The translations under genes and the position numbers were made by a program. Positions 18,053 through 26,656 of a stretch of 64,000 nucleotides of DNA are shown one piece after another. Every line of letters begins with the position of its first letter. Position 1 is the first letter of the stretch. The DNA is from Deltaproteobacteria bacterium (lineage in GTDB: Bacteria > Myxococcota > JACRCW01), in the NCBI GenBank assembly GCA_016218805.1, contig JACRCW010000168.1, positions 1 through 64,000 of the forward strand, read 5' to 3'. A model generated the notes under the pieces. It was not told where the DNA came from. It saw only the letters and a program-made list of their open reading frames with translations, and did not search any database.

Positions 18053-18889
18053 GTGGACCGCCTGCTCATCCTGCTGCTGTCGGTGCTCCCCAAGCACCTG
18101 CTGAGCCACCTGGCGGGCCTGCTGTGCGCGGTCCCCATCCCACGCTTCCTGCGGCCCCTGGTGTTCCGCTCCTATTGCGTGATGTTCGGCGCCAACGCGG
18201 CGGAGGCCGAGAAGCCCTTCACGCACTACCGGACCGTCAACGCCTGGTTCACCCGCGCGCTCAAGCCCGGCCTGCGCCCGGTGGCCTCTGACGGCGTGGT
18301 CTCCCCCGTGGACGCCGCGGTGGGCGCGTCAGGCCGCGTGGAGAAGGACACGCTGGTGCAAGCCAAGGGGCGGACGTACTCGTTGGCCGCGCTGCTGGGT
18401 GACCCGGCGCTGGCCGCCAGGATGGAAGGCGGCACCTTCCTCACGCTGTACCTGGCCCCCAAGGACTATCACCGCATCCACGCGCCGCTGGACGGGACCA
18501 TCCCGCGCGCCAGCTACATCCCCGGCAAGTTGTGGCCGGTGAACCAGGCCGCCGTGAGCCACGTGGACGCGCTGTTCGCCGTCAATGAGCGCATGGTCCT
18601 GCAACTGCACCGCCCCAACGGCGGCATCATGGCGGTGGTCCCCGTCGGTGCCACCATGGTGGGCATGACCCGCCTGGTGTTTGACAACCTCCACACCAAC
18701 GCATGGAAGCGCGAGCGCATTGACCGCGACTACCCCACGCCCCACGCCGTCCAGGCCGGGGACCCGCTGGGGCAGTTTGAATTCGGCTCCACCGTGGTCC
18801 TGGCGTGCACCTCTGAGTGCGCCACGCTGGACCCGCTGGAAGTGGGGCGCGACGTGAAGATGGGCCAGAAGATTGGAAGTTGTGCTTGA
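18053..18889 (+). CDS. psd: Phosphatidylserine decarboxylase proenzyme
   Basis: Converts phosphatidylserine to phosphatidylethanolamine at the inner membrane. It is made as a proenzyme that cleaves itself at a Gly-Ser-Thr site to create a pyruvoyl group. The 278-aa length is standard. Visible: hydrophobic N-terminus (LLILLLSVLPKHLLSHLAG), SPVDA with the autocleavage Asp, YHRIHAP with the His, and FEFGSTVVL with the cleavage site GS near residue 247. The GTG start directly abuts the TGA of add, so translation is presumably coupled. No pssA is seen nearby. Confidence 0.96.
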   Translation: MDRLLILLLSVLPKHLLSHLAGLLCAVPIPRFLRPLVFRSYCVMFGANAAEAEKPFTHYRTVNAWFTRALKPGLRPVASDGVVSPVDAAVGASGRVEKDTLVQAKGRTYSLAALLGDPALAARMEGGTFLTLYLAPKDYHRIHAPLDGTIPRASYIPGKLWPVNQAAVSHVDALFAVNERMVLQLHRPNGGIMAVVPVGATMVGMTRLVFDNLHTNAWKRERIDRDYPTPHAVQAGDPLGQFEFGSTVVLACTSECATLDPLEVGRDVKMGQKIGSCA

Positions 18890-18987
18890 GGCACAGGTTG
18901 TGTCCGCCCGGACGCGCCTGTGTCCATGCGCACGCAGTCCAAGGCTTGGCTGTGTCTGCCTGCCCACAGCCGGCGTGGCCAGGAGCA

Positions 18988-19013
18988 TGAACCTTCCGCA
19001 AAAACATGACGTT
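18988..19013 (+). promoter_or_regulatory. Candidate ECF-type promoter upstream of ECF sigma gene
   Basis: TGAAC at 18988-18992 and CGTT at 19010-19013 are separated by 17 bp, a spacing and pair of cores like GGAAC-N16-18-CGTT promoters read by ECF sigma factors. It lies 35 bp before the ATG of the ECF sigma gene, so autoregulation is plausible. Prediction by eye. Confidence 0.4.
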
Positions 19014-19048
19014 AGGGAAATGGCGTAGCGGCTGCAAAGACGGTTCGC

Positions 19049-19636
19049 ATGTGCGAGCCAGGTCGGTACAGCACGCGGGACGCCTTCGGGGCCATGGTGG
19101 CGCCGCAGATGGCGTATCTGAACCGCCGCGCGCTGCGCCTGTGCCGCGGCCGGCACGCTGACGCGGAAGACCTGGTCCAGGACACGCTTGAGCGCGCGTT
19201 CCGCCACATGGACGCCTTTGAGATGGGGACCAACTTTGCGGCGTGGCTGACGCGCATCATGACCAACACGTTCCTCAACGGCGTGCGGCGCTCCGTGCGT
19301 GAGCGCGCCGCCGTGGAAGTGGACGCCAACGCGCACGTGGTGGCACGCCAGACCGGGTTTGGTGCGGACCGTGCGGCCCCCGCGCCGGACGCGGGCGTGA
19401 CCACGGACGCGCTGTCAGACGCGGTGGTGTACGCGTTGGAGAACCTCCCGCGGGACTTCCGGCGCGTGGTGGTGATGAGTGACCTCGGTGAAATGCCGTA
19501 CAAGGACATCGCCGTGGCGCTGGACTGCCCCACGGGAACCGTGATGAGCCGCCTGTTCCGCGGCCGGCGCCTCCTGCAGGACCAGCTGCGCGGCCCCGCG
19601 CGCCAGATGGGCCTCCACGTGGCCCTGGCCGCCTGA
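19049..19636 (+). CDS. RNA polymerase sigma factor, ECF family
   Basis: A 195-aa ECF sigma factor. Region 2: AYLNRRALRLCRGRHADAED onward, with LVQDTLERAF and FAAWLTRIMTNTFLNGVRR. Region 4: LENLPRDFRRVVVMSDLGEM, the helix-turn-helix core YKDIAVALDCPTGTVMSRL, then FRGRRLLQDQL. The linker between them is Ala/Pro-rich. No anti-sigma gene is adjacent: the next gene is a Cys-rich lipoprotein, a possible target. An ECF-type promoter candidate sits 35 bp upstream. Confidence 0.93.
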   Translation: MCEPGRYSTRDAFGAMVAPQMAYLNRRALRLCRGRHADAEDLVQDTLERAFRHMDAFEMGTNFAAWLTRIMTNTFLNGVRRSVRERAAVEVDANAHVVARQTGFGADRAAPAPDAGVTTDALSDAVVYALENLPRDFRRVVVMSDLGEMPYKDIAVALDCPTGTVMSRLFRGRRLLQDQLRGPARQMGLHVALAA

Positions 19637-19753
19637 GCAAAGCCCCCACCTCCAAAGCCGCTGCATTTCGCGCCCAGCCACGCGTAATGCCCCAGTCAGG
19701 GGTTGCGTCACGTCGTGCGTTCGTGCTCGGCTTGCCGCGCAAAGGGGGCGCCC

Positions 19754-21250
19754 ATGCGAACAACCTGCTCGGTCCACGTCGTGATTGCGGTGTTCAGCGG
19801 CTTTTGCCTGGTGGCGTGCAAGCCAGGCGGGGGAGGGGGCGGGTCCAGCTCGTCGGGCGGGGCCAGCAGTTCTTCGTCGTCGGGTGGTGGCTCCAGCTCG
19901 GGGGGCTCCAGCGGCGGGGCTTCGTCAGGCGGGAGCGTGGCGCTGGAGCAGTTGTGCGCCGCGTGGGAGGACGCGTTCTGCCAGACGCCGCCGTGTGACA
20001 CCGGGGCGGGCTACGACGACGCCAAGTGCCGCGCGCAGCTCACCGGGACGGGGTGTGGCGTGGCGTCGCTCCAGGCGGAGATTGCCGCCGGGCGCCTCCG
20101 CTATGATCCCGAGGCCGCGGCCCGCTGTGTTTCCTTCTACCGCTCGTACCTGGCGGGCTACGACGACGCCCTGTGCGACCCGGACCCCGTGGCGCAACTG
20201 ACCTACTACTTTGAGACGGTCACCTTCAGCTGCGTGAACAACGCTCCCCACGTGGAGGGGTGGTTCACCGGTTGCGACACCATGTTCGTGGGCCTGGTTG
20301 CGCGCGGAGGTTCATGCGCCGATGACGAGGCTTGTGCGCCCACCGCGCCCGCCGTCATGGGCGCCTGCGAGAACGTCCCGGACGGCGGCTGTGGCACGTG
20401 CGGGGACAGCGTGGCCCAGGTTGGCCAACGCTGCCGCTGGTCCGCGGACGGCGGGACGCCACGCTCCATTGCCTGCGCAGAGGGGCACCAGTGTGACGAC
20501 AGCGACACCTGCGTCCCCTACCGTGCCGCAGGTGGCTCGTGCGGCACGGGCGTGGGGGCGTGCGAGCCAGCCTGTGGTCTCAGCTGCAAGGAGACCGACG
20601 CGGGGTCCGCCTGTTTGACGACGGCGCACGTCAACGCCGGCGCCCCGTGCAGCTACTTCGCCGAACCCACCATCTACTGCGGCGCCGGCCTGGCCTGCGT
20701 CCTGCGCGGCACCGACGCGGGCTACCCGGACTTCCAGGCTCCCGGAACCTGCCGCGCGCAGGCCATCGCCGGCCAGCAGTGCAGTGCGGGCTTCAACTAT
20801 GACGTTTACTCCGGGTGGGGACCTGCCTTCAGCGGCGCCATGGCGTACGGGACCTCGCCTGCCTGCGCCCTGGGACTGGGCTGTGACCGCGGCGCGGACG
20901 CGGGCTGGTGGGACCCCGGCACCTGCCGCGCCTACACCCGCACCACGCTGGGCCAGCCCTGCGGTGACGTCGTCACCTGCCCGCCCACCGCGTACTGCGG
21001 CACCCTCACGGACGGCGGACCCAAAGTCTGTGTTGCCAAGCCCTCCACGGGTGGAGACTGCTCCCGGGATTCGGACTGTGCTGCGGCCAGCCGGTGCGCG
21101 GACGCGAGCGACGGCGGCCGGTGCACGCCGCGCAAGGCGGACGGCCAGCCGTGCACCGCGGACAGCGACTGCGCCCACTACTCCGTCTGCTTCCACCACG
21201 TCTGCACGCCGGGCCAGAACGCCGTGGAGGACCCGGTCACCTGCCGGTGA
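19754..21250 (+). CDS. Cys-rich lipoprotein with Ser/Gly stalk
   Basis: A 498-aa lipoprotein: the signal peptide ends in lipobox LVAC with Cys at residue 22. A Gly/Ser low-complexity stalk (about residues 25-60) follows. Then an ordered domain with paired Cys (QLCAAWEDAFCQTPPC, about 65-190), of a type common in myxobacterial lipoproteins. The C-terminal 300 residues hold Cys-rich modules (GGSCADDEACAP, CSRDSDCAAASRC, CTADSDCAHYSVC). The ATG follows an AAAGGGGG ribosome-binding site. Function unknown; probably outer-surface. It may be controlled by the ECF sigma factor just upstream. Confidence 0.85.
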   Translation: MRTTCSVHVVIAVFSGFCLVACKPGGGGGGSSSSGGASSSSSSGGGSSSGGSSGGASSGGSVALEQLCAAWEDAFCQTPPCDTGAGYDDAKCRAQLTGTGCGVASLQAEIAAGRLRYDPEAAARCVSFYRSYLAGYDDALCDPDPVAQLTYYFETVTFSCVNNAPHVEGWFTGCDTMFVGLVARGGSCADDEACAPTAPAVMGACENVPDGGCGTCGDSVAQVGQRCRWSADGGTPRSIACAEGHQCDDSDTCVPYRAAGGSCGTGVGACEPACGLSCKETDAGSACLTTAHVNAGAPCSYFAEPTIYCGAGLACVLRGTDAGYPDFQAPGTCRAQAIAGQQCSAGFNYDVYSGWGPAFSGAMAYGTSPACALGLGCDRGADAGWWDPGTCRAYTRTTLGQPCGDVVTCPPTAYCGTLTDGGPKVCVAKPSTGGDCSRDSDCAAASRCADASDGGRCTPRKADGQPCTADSDCAHYSVCFHHVCTPGQNAVEDPVTCR

Positions 21251-21306
21251 CGCGCCCGCCCGGCTGCTGCTAGCCCTGGCGCCCCCACGGACGGAGGCGC
21301 CTACCC

Positions 21307-23853
21307 ATGTCCACCGAATGCTGCAGTGGCCTCGTGCGGGGCCGCGGAGACTGGACGCTGGCGGGCAGCCGGGACCAGTACCCGCTGGACCACCCGGTGG
21401 TGCCCACGCACGTGGCACTGGACGTCCGCGTGGACGTGGAGGCGCGCGCGCTGTGGGGGACCGCCACGCTGTCCCTGCAGGTGGTGGCCCCGGACGCGCA
21501 GCGGCTGGCCCTGGACGCGCGTGACATGACCGTGCTGGCGGTGCGCCTGGACGGCCAGCCCGCCGCATTCCGGCACACGGGCGGGAAGATCCACGTGGAG
21601 CTGCCCGCGCCGCTGCCGCGCGGCACCGCGCTGGGCGTGGCGGTGGACTACCGCGTGGAGAAGCCGCGGCTGGGGCTGTACTTTGTGGCGCCGGATTCGG
21701 CCTACCCGCACAAGCCGCGGCAGGCCTGGACGCAGGGCCAGGACGACGACAGCGCCTACTGGTTCCCGTGCCTGGACGCGCCGCACCTCAAGGCCACCAG
21801 CGAGGTCCGCTGCACGGTGCCCCCGCCGTTCCGCGCGCTGTCCAACGGTCCCCGGGTGGGCTCCACCGCCAACGCGGACGGCACGGTGACCTGGCACCAC
21901 CGGCTGGATGTGCCGCACCCGGCCTACCTGTGCACGCTGGTGGTGGGTGAGTTCGCTGAAGTGGTCCGCCACCACGGCAACCTGCCCGTGCGGTGGTTTG
22001 TCCCGCCGGGGCGCGAGGACGACGCGGAGCGCAGCCTGGGCAAGACGCCGCAGATGATTGCGCACTTTGAAAAACTGCTGGGCGTGCCATTTCCGTATCC
22101 GGAGTACGCGCAGGTGACGGTGGCGGACTTTGTGTTTGGCGGGATGGAGAACGCAGGGGCCACCACGCTGATGGACCGCACGCTGCATGATGCGCGCGCG
22201 CACCTGGATTTCTCGTCGGAGGAACTGGTGGCGCATGAGCTGGCGCACCAGTGGTTCGGGGATCTGGTCACCTGCCGCACCTGGTCGGAAGGGTGGCTGA
22301 ATGAGGGCTTTGCCACGTACTTTGCCGCCCTGTGGATGGAGGCGGAGCAGGGAAAGGACGATTTCCACTACGACCTGTGGCTGGCACTGCGCCGCTACAT
22401 GGAGGAGGACGGCAAGCGCTACCGGCGGCCCATTGTCACGCGGCGCTACCAGGAACCCATAGACCTGTTTGACCGCCACCTGTACGAGAAGGGCGCGCGC
22501 GTCCTGCACATGCTGCGCGCCGAGCTGGGCGACGCCGTGTTCTTTGGCGGTCTTACGCGCTACCTGCAGCGGCATGCGCGCGGTTCGGCCGACACGGACG
22601 ACCTGCGGCGCGCGCTGGAGGAGGAGGCGGGGCGCAGCCTGGAGCGGTTCTTTGATGATTGGGTGCGCGCGGACGGGCACCCTGACGTGACGGTGGACCA
22701 CGTCTACGACGCGGCCAACAAGCTGGCGCTGGTGAACATCTCCGTGGGCGCGCGGCCTGAGCTGGGACGGCCGTGGGCGTTCAGCGTCCCGGTGCGCATC
22801 CACTGCGGCAAGGACGTGGTGGAAACGCGGCTGAAGGTGGACGCGGAATTCCAGCGTTTCCCGGTGAAAGTCCCGGACCGGCCCACGCGTGTGGTGGTGG
22901 ACGGGGATGACGCGGTGCTCAAGGCGCTGCGGCTGCGGTTGCCGGAGGAACTGCTCATTGACCAGCTGCGCAAGGACCCCAGCGTGATGGCGCGCGTGCG
23001 CGCGGCGTGGGCGCTGCAGGACATGCCCAGCCGGGCCACGCTGGACGCGCTGGAGGCGGCGCTGAAGGAGGACGCGTTCTGGGGCGTGCAGGCGGACGTG
23101 GCCGGCGTGCTGGGTGAAATGCGCGGCGAACGCGCGCTGCGCATCCTGCTGGGCGCGCTCACCAGCGTGAAGCACCCCAAGGCGCGGCGGGCGGTGGCCC
23201 GGGCGCTGGGGAACTGGCAGCACCCGGACGCGGCGCGCGCGCTGGAGGAGAAACTGCGCCTGGGGGATGACAGCTATTTTGTGGAGGCGGATGCGGCCAC
23301 GGCGCTGGGACGCACGCGGGACCCGGGCGCGGCGGCGGTGCTCAGGGAGATCCTGCGCGCGCGTGACAGCTGGCTGGACGTGGTGCGGGCGGGGTGCGTG
23401 GCCGGGCTGGGAGAAACGCGGGATATCACCCAATACGAAGTGGTCCGCGGCCAGGCGGAATACGGGCACGCGGTGAACGTCCGCATTGCCGCGGTGGCGG
23501 CCATGGCGCGGCTGGGGCAGGGCCGGCCGCTGGCGTCCCAGGTGGTCAGTGACCTGGACCGCCTGACAGAGGACCGGGACTTCCGCGTCACCATGGCCAT
23601 CCTGGGCGCGGCCGAAGCGCTGCAGGACAGCGCGGCAGTTCCCGTCGTGGAACGGCTGCAGCGGCAGGGCCCGGATGGCCGCATCCGCCGCCGCGCGGAG
23701 GAGGTGGCGCGCGCGCTGAAAGCGGGCCGGGACGGGCAGGGCGCTGTGGAGTCACTGCGCACGGAACTGGACAAGCTGCGGGATGAGCAGCGCATCCTGC
23801 GCGACCGCGTCACCGCGCTGGAGGGCGCGCGCTCCACGACGACAACGAGCTGA
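21307..23853 (+). CDS. M1-family zinc aminopeptidase with C-terminal HEAT-like repeats
   Basis: The 848-aa product is a gluzincin aminopeptidase of the M1 (PepN/ERAP) family, removing N-terminal residues from peptides. The substrate-anchoring GGMENAGA motif lies near residue 278. The zinc site is VAHELAHQWFGD near 310 with the third ligand in NEGFATYF 18 residues on. After the catalytic domain (to about 450) and a beta-sandwich, the last 300 residues are HEAT-like helical repeats (for example ALEEKLRLGDDSYFVEADAA) and a terminal coiled coil. The start ATG follows GGAGG. No signal peptide is seen, so it is probably cytoplasmic. Confidence 0.93.
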   Translation: MSTECCSGLVRGRGDWTLAGSRDQYPLDHPVVPTHVALDVRVDVEARALWGTATLSLQVVAPDAQRLALDARDMTVLAVRLDGQPAAFRHTGGKIHVELPAPLPRGTALGVAVDYRVEKPRLGLYFVAPDSAYPHKPRQAWTQGQDDDSAYWFPCLDAPHLKATSEVRCTVPPPFRALSNGPRVGSTANADGTVTWHHRLDVPHPAYLCTLVVGEFAEVVRHHGNLPVRWFVPPGREDDAERSLGKTPQMIAHFEKLLGVPFPYPEYAQVTVADFVFGGMENAGATTLMDRTLHDARAHLDFSSEELVAHELAHQWFGDLVTCRTWSEGWLNEGFATYFAALWMEAEQGKDDFHYDLWLALRRYMEEDGKRYRRPIVTRRYQEPIDLFDRHLYEKGARVLHMLRAELGDAVFFGGLTRYLQRHARGSADTDDLRRALEEEAGRSLERFFDDWVRADGHPDVTVDHVYDAANKLALVNISVGARPELGRPWAFSVPVRIHCGKDVVETRLKVDAEFQRFPVKVPDRPTRVVVDGDDAVLKALRLRLPEELLIDQLRKDPSVMARVRAAWALQDMPSRATLDALEAALKEDAFWGVQADVAGVLGEMRGERALRILLGALTSVKHPKARRAVARALGNWQHPDAARALEEKLRLGDDSYFVEADAATALGRTRDPGAAAVLREILRARDSWLDVVRAGCVAGLGETRDITQYEVVRGQAEYGHAVNVRIAAVAAMARLGQGRPLASQVVSDLDRLTEDRDFRVTMAILGAAEALQDSAAVPVVERLQRQGPDGRIRRRAEEVARALKAGRDGQGAVESLRTELDKLRDEQRILRDRVTALEGARSTTTTS

Positions 23854-23864
23854 GGAGGGACACC

Positions 23865-24350
23865 GTGGCGGCCAAGAAGAAGGCGGCAAACAAACCCACC
23901 GGCGGGCGCAGCGCGACCCAGCAGAAGGGCGCGGCCGTCGCCGCGGAGCTCAGGCAGAACATCGTGTTCGGGCTGGACCCCTTTGAGCTGTTCTGCGCCT
24001 ATCACCTGGGGATCACGCCGGAGAACACCTACCGGTTCCAGAACGTGCATGATGTGGCCAGGCGGTTCGGCGTGACCCCGGGGGAGGTGCGCCAGGCGCT
24101 GCAGGTGTACGGGATGGACCCGGACGCCGCCATCAACAGCAAGTTCAACATGGCGGTGGCCCAGGTGGACGTGCAGGTGGCCCCGCCCGGCGTGGACCTG
24201 CTGACCCTGGCGCAGATGCATTACGAAGAGTTCCTGGGCTCACCGCGCAAGGCCCGCAAATGGAGCCGGGAGTTGGAGCGGGACGCCGCGGAGAACGAGC
24301 TGATCTTCAACAAGCGCGCGCCCCCGCCAGACGAAGACATCGAGGAGTGA
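23865..24350 (+). CDS. Conserved hypothetical protein with helix-turn-helix-like region
   Basis: A 161-aa soluble protein with a Lys/Ala-rich N-terminus. Its centre (DPFELFCAYHLGITPENTYR, then VHDVARRFGVTPGEVRQAL) has the look of a DNA-binding helix-turn-helix, and the end is acidic (PPPDEDIEE). GTG start with an excellent GAGGAGGG ribosome-binding site, 11 bp after the aminopeptidase, so probably co-transcribed. I recall similar proteins as conserved in Myxococcota, without an assigned role. Regulation of DNA or RNA is only inferred. Confidence 0.8.
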   Translation: MAAKKKAANKPTGGRSATQQKGAAVAAELRQNIVFGLDPFELFCAYHLGITPENTYRFQNVHDVARRFGVTPGEVRQALQVYGMDPDAAINSKFNMAVAQVDVQVAPPGVDLLTLAQMHYEEFLGSPRKARKWSRELERDAAENELIFNKRAPPPDEDIEE

Positions 24351-24357
24351 ACGCCCC

Positions 24358-24567
24358 ATGCGCCAGCGGACACGCACGTTCATGGGCGCATGGAAGCGAC
24401 TGCTGGAGCTTGCGGCCGGGCCGCGCAAACCGGAACTCAACCCCGGCGCGGCGGCGGAGGCGGAGCGGCGCCGGGAGTTTGAAGCGCGCTGCCACGCCGT
24501 GGTCCAGGGCGGCCAGGCGGCCGGGCGGTCCTCCGCGGGTGCGCCCGCGGAAAGCCCCCAGCGCTAG
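24358..24567 (+). CDS. Small basic hypothetical protein
   Basis: A 69-aa open frame that begins 7 bp after the previous stop. The product is basic and helical (TFMGAWKRLLELAAG, then AAAEAERRREFEARCHAVVQ) with a Pro/Ser tail. Its position in the same operon-like run supports it as a real gene, but no clear ribosome-binding site is visible and no family was recognised. Its TAG stop abuts the stop codon of the convergent small lipoprotein. Confidence 0.45.
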   Translation: MRQRTRTFMGAWKRLLELAAGPRKPELNPGAAAEAERRREFEARCHAVVQGGQAAGRSSAGAPAESPQR

Positions 24568-24771
24568 TCACCGCAAAGCAACGCTGGACCCGTTGAGCTG
24601 GGCGCGGATGCGCTTGAGGTGCTGCTCAATGCGGCTGTCCAGGTGGGCCTGCATTTCGGCCTCCACGGCGGGTCCGGCCGCCGGCGGGGCGGTCTCACAG
24701 CCCGCGGAAGCCATGGAAAGGACGCAGGAAACCAGGATGGGGGCGGAGAGGGTGGCAATGCGGCGGACCAT
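24568..24771 (-). CDS. Small lipoprotein
   Basis: A 67-aa lipoprotein. The ATG follows a GGAGG ribosome-binding site; a hydrophobic signal ends in lipobox ASAGC with Cys at about residue 25. The mature part is about 40 residues and predicted helical (AEMQAHLDSRIEQHLKRIRA). It may act as a small envelope helix, similar in scale to Lpp-like lipoproteins, but sequence similarity to Lpp is not evident. Confidence 0.7.
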   Translation of the reverse strand: MVRRIATLSAPILVSCVLSMASAGCETAPPAAGPAVEAEMQAHLDSRIEQHLKRIRAQLNGSSVALR

Positions 24772-24868
24772 GGATGCCTCCGGCTCCACCTGGCGCCGCC
24801 TGGCGCTCACCGGAGCCGGGACGCACCCTAAGGGTCAGCCGGATCACGGTCAAAAAAAAGGCCGGAAA

Positions 24869-25357
24869 TCACCCGTTGCGGATGCGGCAGACCTGGCCGG
24901 GTCCGTCAGCAATGGTCACGCACGTCTCACCCGTGCCGCAGTCCCCCGCAGACGAACAGCGCTTTTCACAGGAATGGAACTGCGGGCCCGACGGACCGGC
25001 AATGCCGTAGTAGGACACGCATTCCAGCCCGGGAGCGCACTGGCTGTTGGCGGAGCAGCTCTCACCCATGCCGGGCAGGCCCGTGCCGCCGCACAGCCAG
25101 GCGCACGTGTTGTTGGCGCAGTTGAAGTTGCCCACGCACTGCGGGTGGATGAGCCCCTGCGCTGCGCAATCCGTCGGCGCGTAGCAGAAACCCGCCGAAT
25201 AACAGGCCCCATCCGCCGACCGGCACCAATCACCCGAGGCGCAATCCGCGTCCGACGCGCACCCCTCCGGAGTCCCGCCGCCGCAATCCGCCGCGCCCAA
25301 CACCAGGCAGCTCAGCGCCACGCCCATCCCCATTGCCACCCGCTTCATTGACGTCAT
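24869..25357 (-). CDS. Small Cys-rich lipoprotein
   Basis: A 162-aa lipoprotein. ATG 25357 was chosen because GGAGGA lies 7 bp upstream; an adjacent GTG at 25360 and ATG at 25348 are alternatives. The signal ends in lipobox GAADC. The mature part has about 18 Cys in CxxDADC/CxxNSQC-type modules (GCASDADCASGDWC, SCSANSQCAPGLEC). Function unknown. Transcribed divergently from truD. Confidence 0.8.
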   Translation of the reverse strand: MTSMKRVAMGMGVALSCLVLGAADCGGGTPEGCASDADCASGDWCRSADGACYSAGFCYAPTDCAAQGLIHPQCVGNFNCANNTCAWLCGGTGLPGMGESCSANSQCAPGLECVSYYGIAGPSGPQFHSCEKRCSSAGDCGTGETCVTIADGPGQVCRIRNG

Positions 25358-25422
25358 CACCCCGTCCTCCAGTGGTAATCTGCAAGGCGGGTGGGATATG
25401 TCACGACATCGGAGAAATCAAG

Positions 25423-26520
25423 GTGGATCCGCATCGTTCGTTGGGCAGTCGGCGCTTCCAGTGGGACGTGTTGCAGCCCCGTCTGCCGCCGGTGCCGCCG
25501 CAGGCGCGGCTCACGCGGGAGCAACCCGCGGATTTCCGCGTGGAGGAAATCCCCGCGTATCCCGCCTCCGGCAGCGGGGACCACGTGATGGTGACGGTGG
25601 AGAAGACCGGGTTGTCCACGCTGGAGGTGGCGCGGCGGCTGGCGCAGCACCTGGGCGTGGACGGCCGCGAAGTGGGCTTTGCCGGCCGCAAGGACGTGCA
25701 CGCGGTGGCGGTGCAGCGCTTCACGGTTCCCCGGCGCAAGCACGTGCGGCTGCAGCCCGGCCCGCTGTCCGCGGGGATCACCATCCTTGAGGTGGCGTTG
25801 CACAAGAACAAGCTGCAACTGGGCCACCTGCACGGGAACCGGTTTGACATCCTGCTGCGCGTCCCCGTCGTGGGCGCGCTGGAGCGCCTGCGCGAACGCG
25901 CGCCCCAGGTCACCCGCGGGGTGGTGAACTATTTCGGGCCACAGCGGTTCGGTGTGGACGGGAACAACGTGGAGGACGGCATCCGCGTGCTCACCGGGGC
26001 GCGCCGCGGTGGTGACCCGCGCGGCCTGCAGTTGCTGGTGAGCGCGGTGCAGAGCCACGTCTTCAACCTGGTGGCGGACTTCCGCGTGCGGCGCGACCCC
26101 GACGTGCTCCCGGTCACGGGGGACATCCTGGTGAAGGTCCCGTCAGGCGCGCCGTTCCATTGTGATGCGCCGGAGACCGACGCGGCCCGCGTCATGGAAG
26201 GCGCCGTGGCGGTCACCGGCCCCCTTCCCGGCTCGAGGATGCGTCTGCCGCGGGACGTCCCGCTGACATGGGAGTCGCGCATACTCGCGGATGTCCTACC
26301 TGACCCCACCGTGCTCACGGCGGGTAGGCGGGCCCCGCTGGGAGACCGCAGGGCAATCCTGGTGCGCCCCCAGGGCATTCAGGTGGACGCGGTGCCGGAG
26401 GGGATCCGGGTGCGGCTGAGCCTGCCGCCGGGGTCGTTCGCAACCTCCGTACTCCGCGAATGGGCAGGGATCCTGGAAGACGGCGCCGCAGGCTCTGCCG
26501 CGTCGGAATCCGCCGGTTGA
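25423..26520 (+). CDS. truD: tRNA pseudouridine(13) synthase TruD
   Basis: Converts uridine 13 of tRNA to pseudouridine. The 365-aa product has the N-terminal ADFRVEEIPAYPASGSGDH motif, the catalytic Asp in VGFAGRKDVHAVAVQ (about residue 91), and VVNYFGPQRFG, all diagnostic of the TruD family. The C-terminus has the usual VRPQGIQVD and SLPPGSFATSVLRE. Start GTG 25423 was chosen because GGAG is 8 nt upstream; the frame is open further upstream but lacks a better site. It is monocistronic or leads to the sigma factor gene 136 bp on. Confidence 0.95.
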   Translation: MDPHRSLGSRRFQWDVLQPRLPPVPPQARLTREQPADFRVEEIPAYPASGSGDHVMVTVEKTGLSTLEVARRLAQHLGVDGREVGFAGRKDVHAVAVQRFTVPRRKHVRLQPGPLSAGITILEVALHKNKLQLGHLHGNRFDILLRVPVVGALERLRERAPQVTRGVVNYFGPQRFGVDGNNVEDGIRVLTGARRGGDPRGLQLLVSAVQSHVFNLVADFRVRRDPDVLPVTGDILVKVPSGAPFHCDAPETDAARVMEGAVAVTGPLPGSRMRLPRDVPLTWESRILADVLPDPTVLTAGRRAPLGDRRAILVRPQGIQVDAVPEGIRVRLSLPPGSFATSVLREWAGILEDGAAGSAASESAG

Positions 26521-26656
26521 ACGCGGGGGAACCCGCCGGGTCCCCGGCCGTTGATGAACTCCTGAACCAGCGCGTGCGTCCCACCGGTACCTTAGGCACG
26601 GAGCGTGCTCATTCGCCTGGTCGTACCCATGGTGGAATGGCTTGGGAGGTAGAAGC

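Noticed and set aside
21301..23469. Long open frame on the minus strand across the aminopeptidase gene (more than 700 codons)
   Set aside because: It lies opposite a gene with clear M1 motifs. Its translation is rich in Arg/His/Pro/Gln and has no domain. High GC gives long antisense open frames, so it is a shadow.
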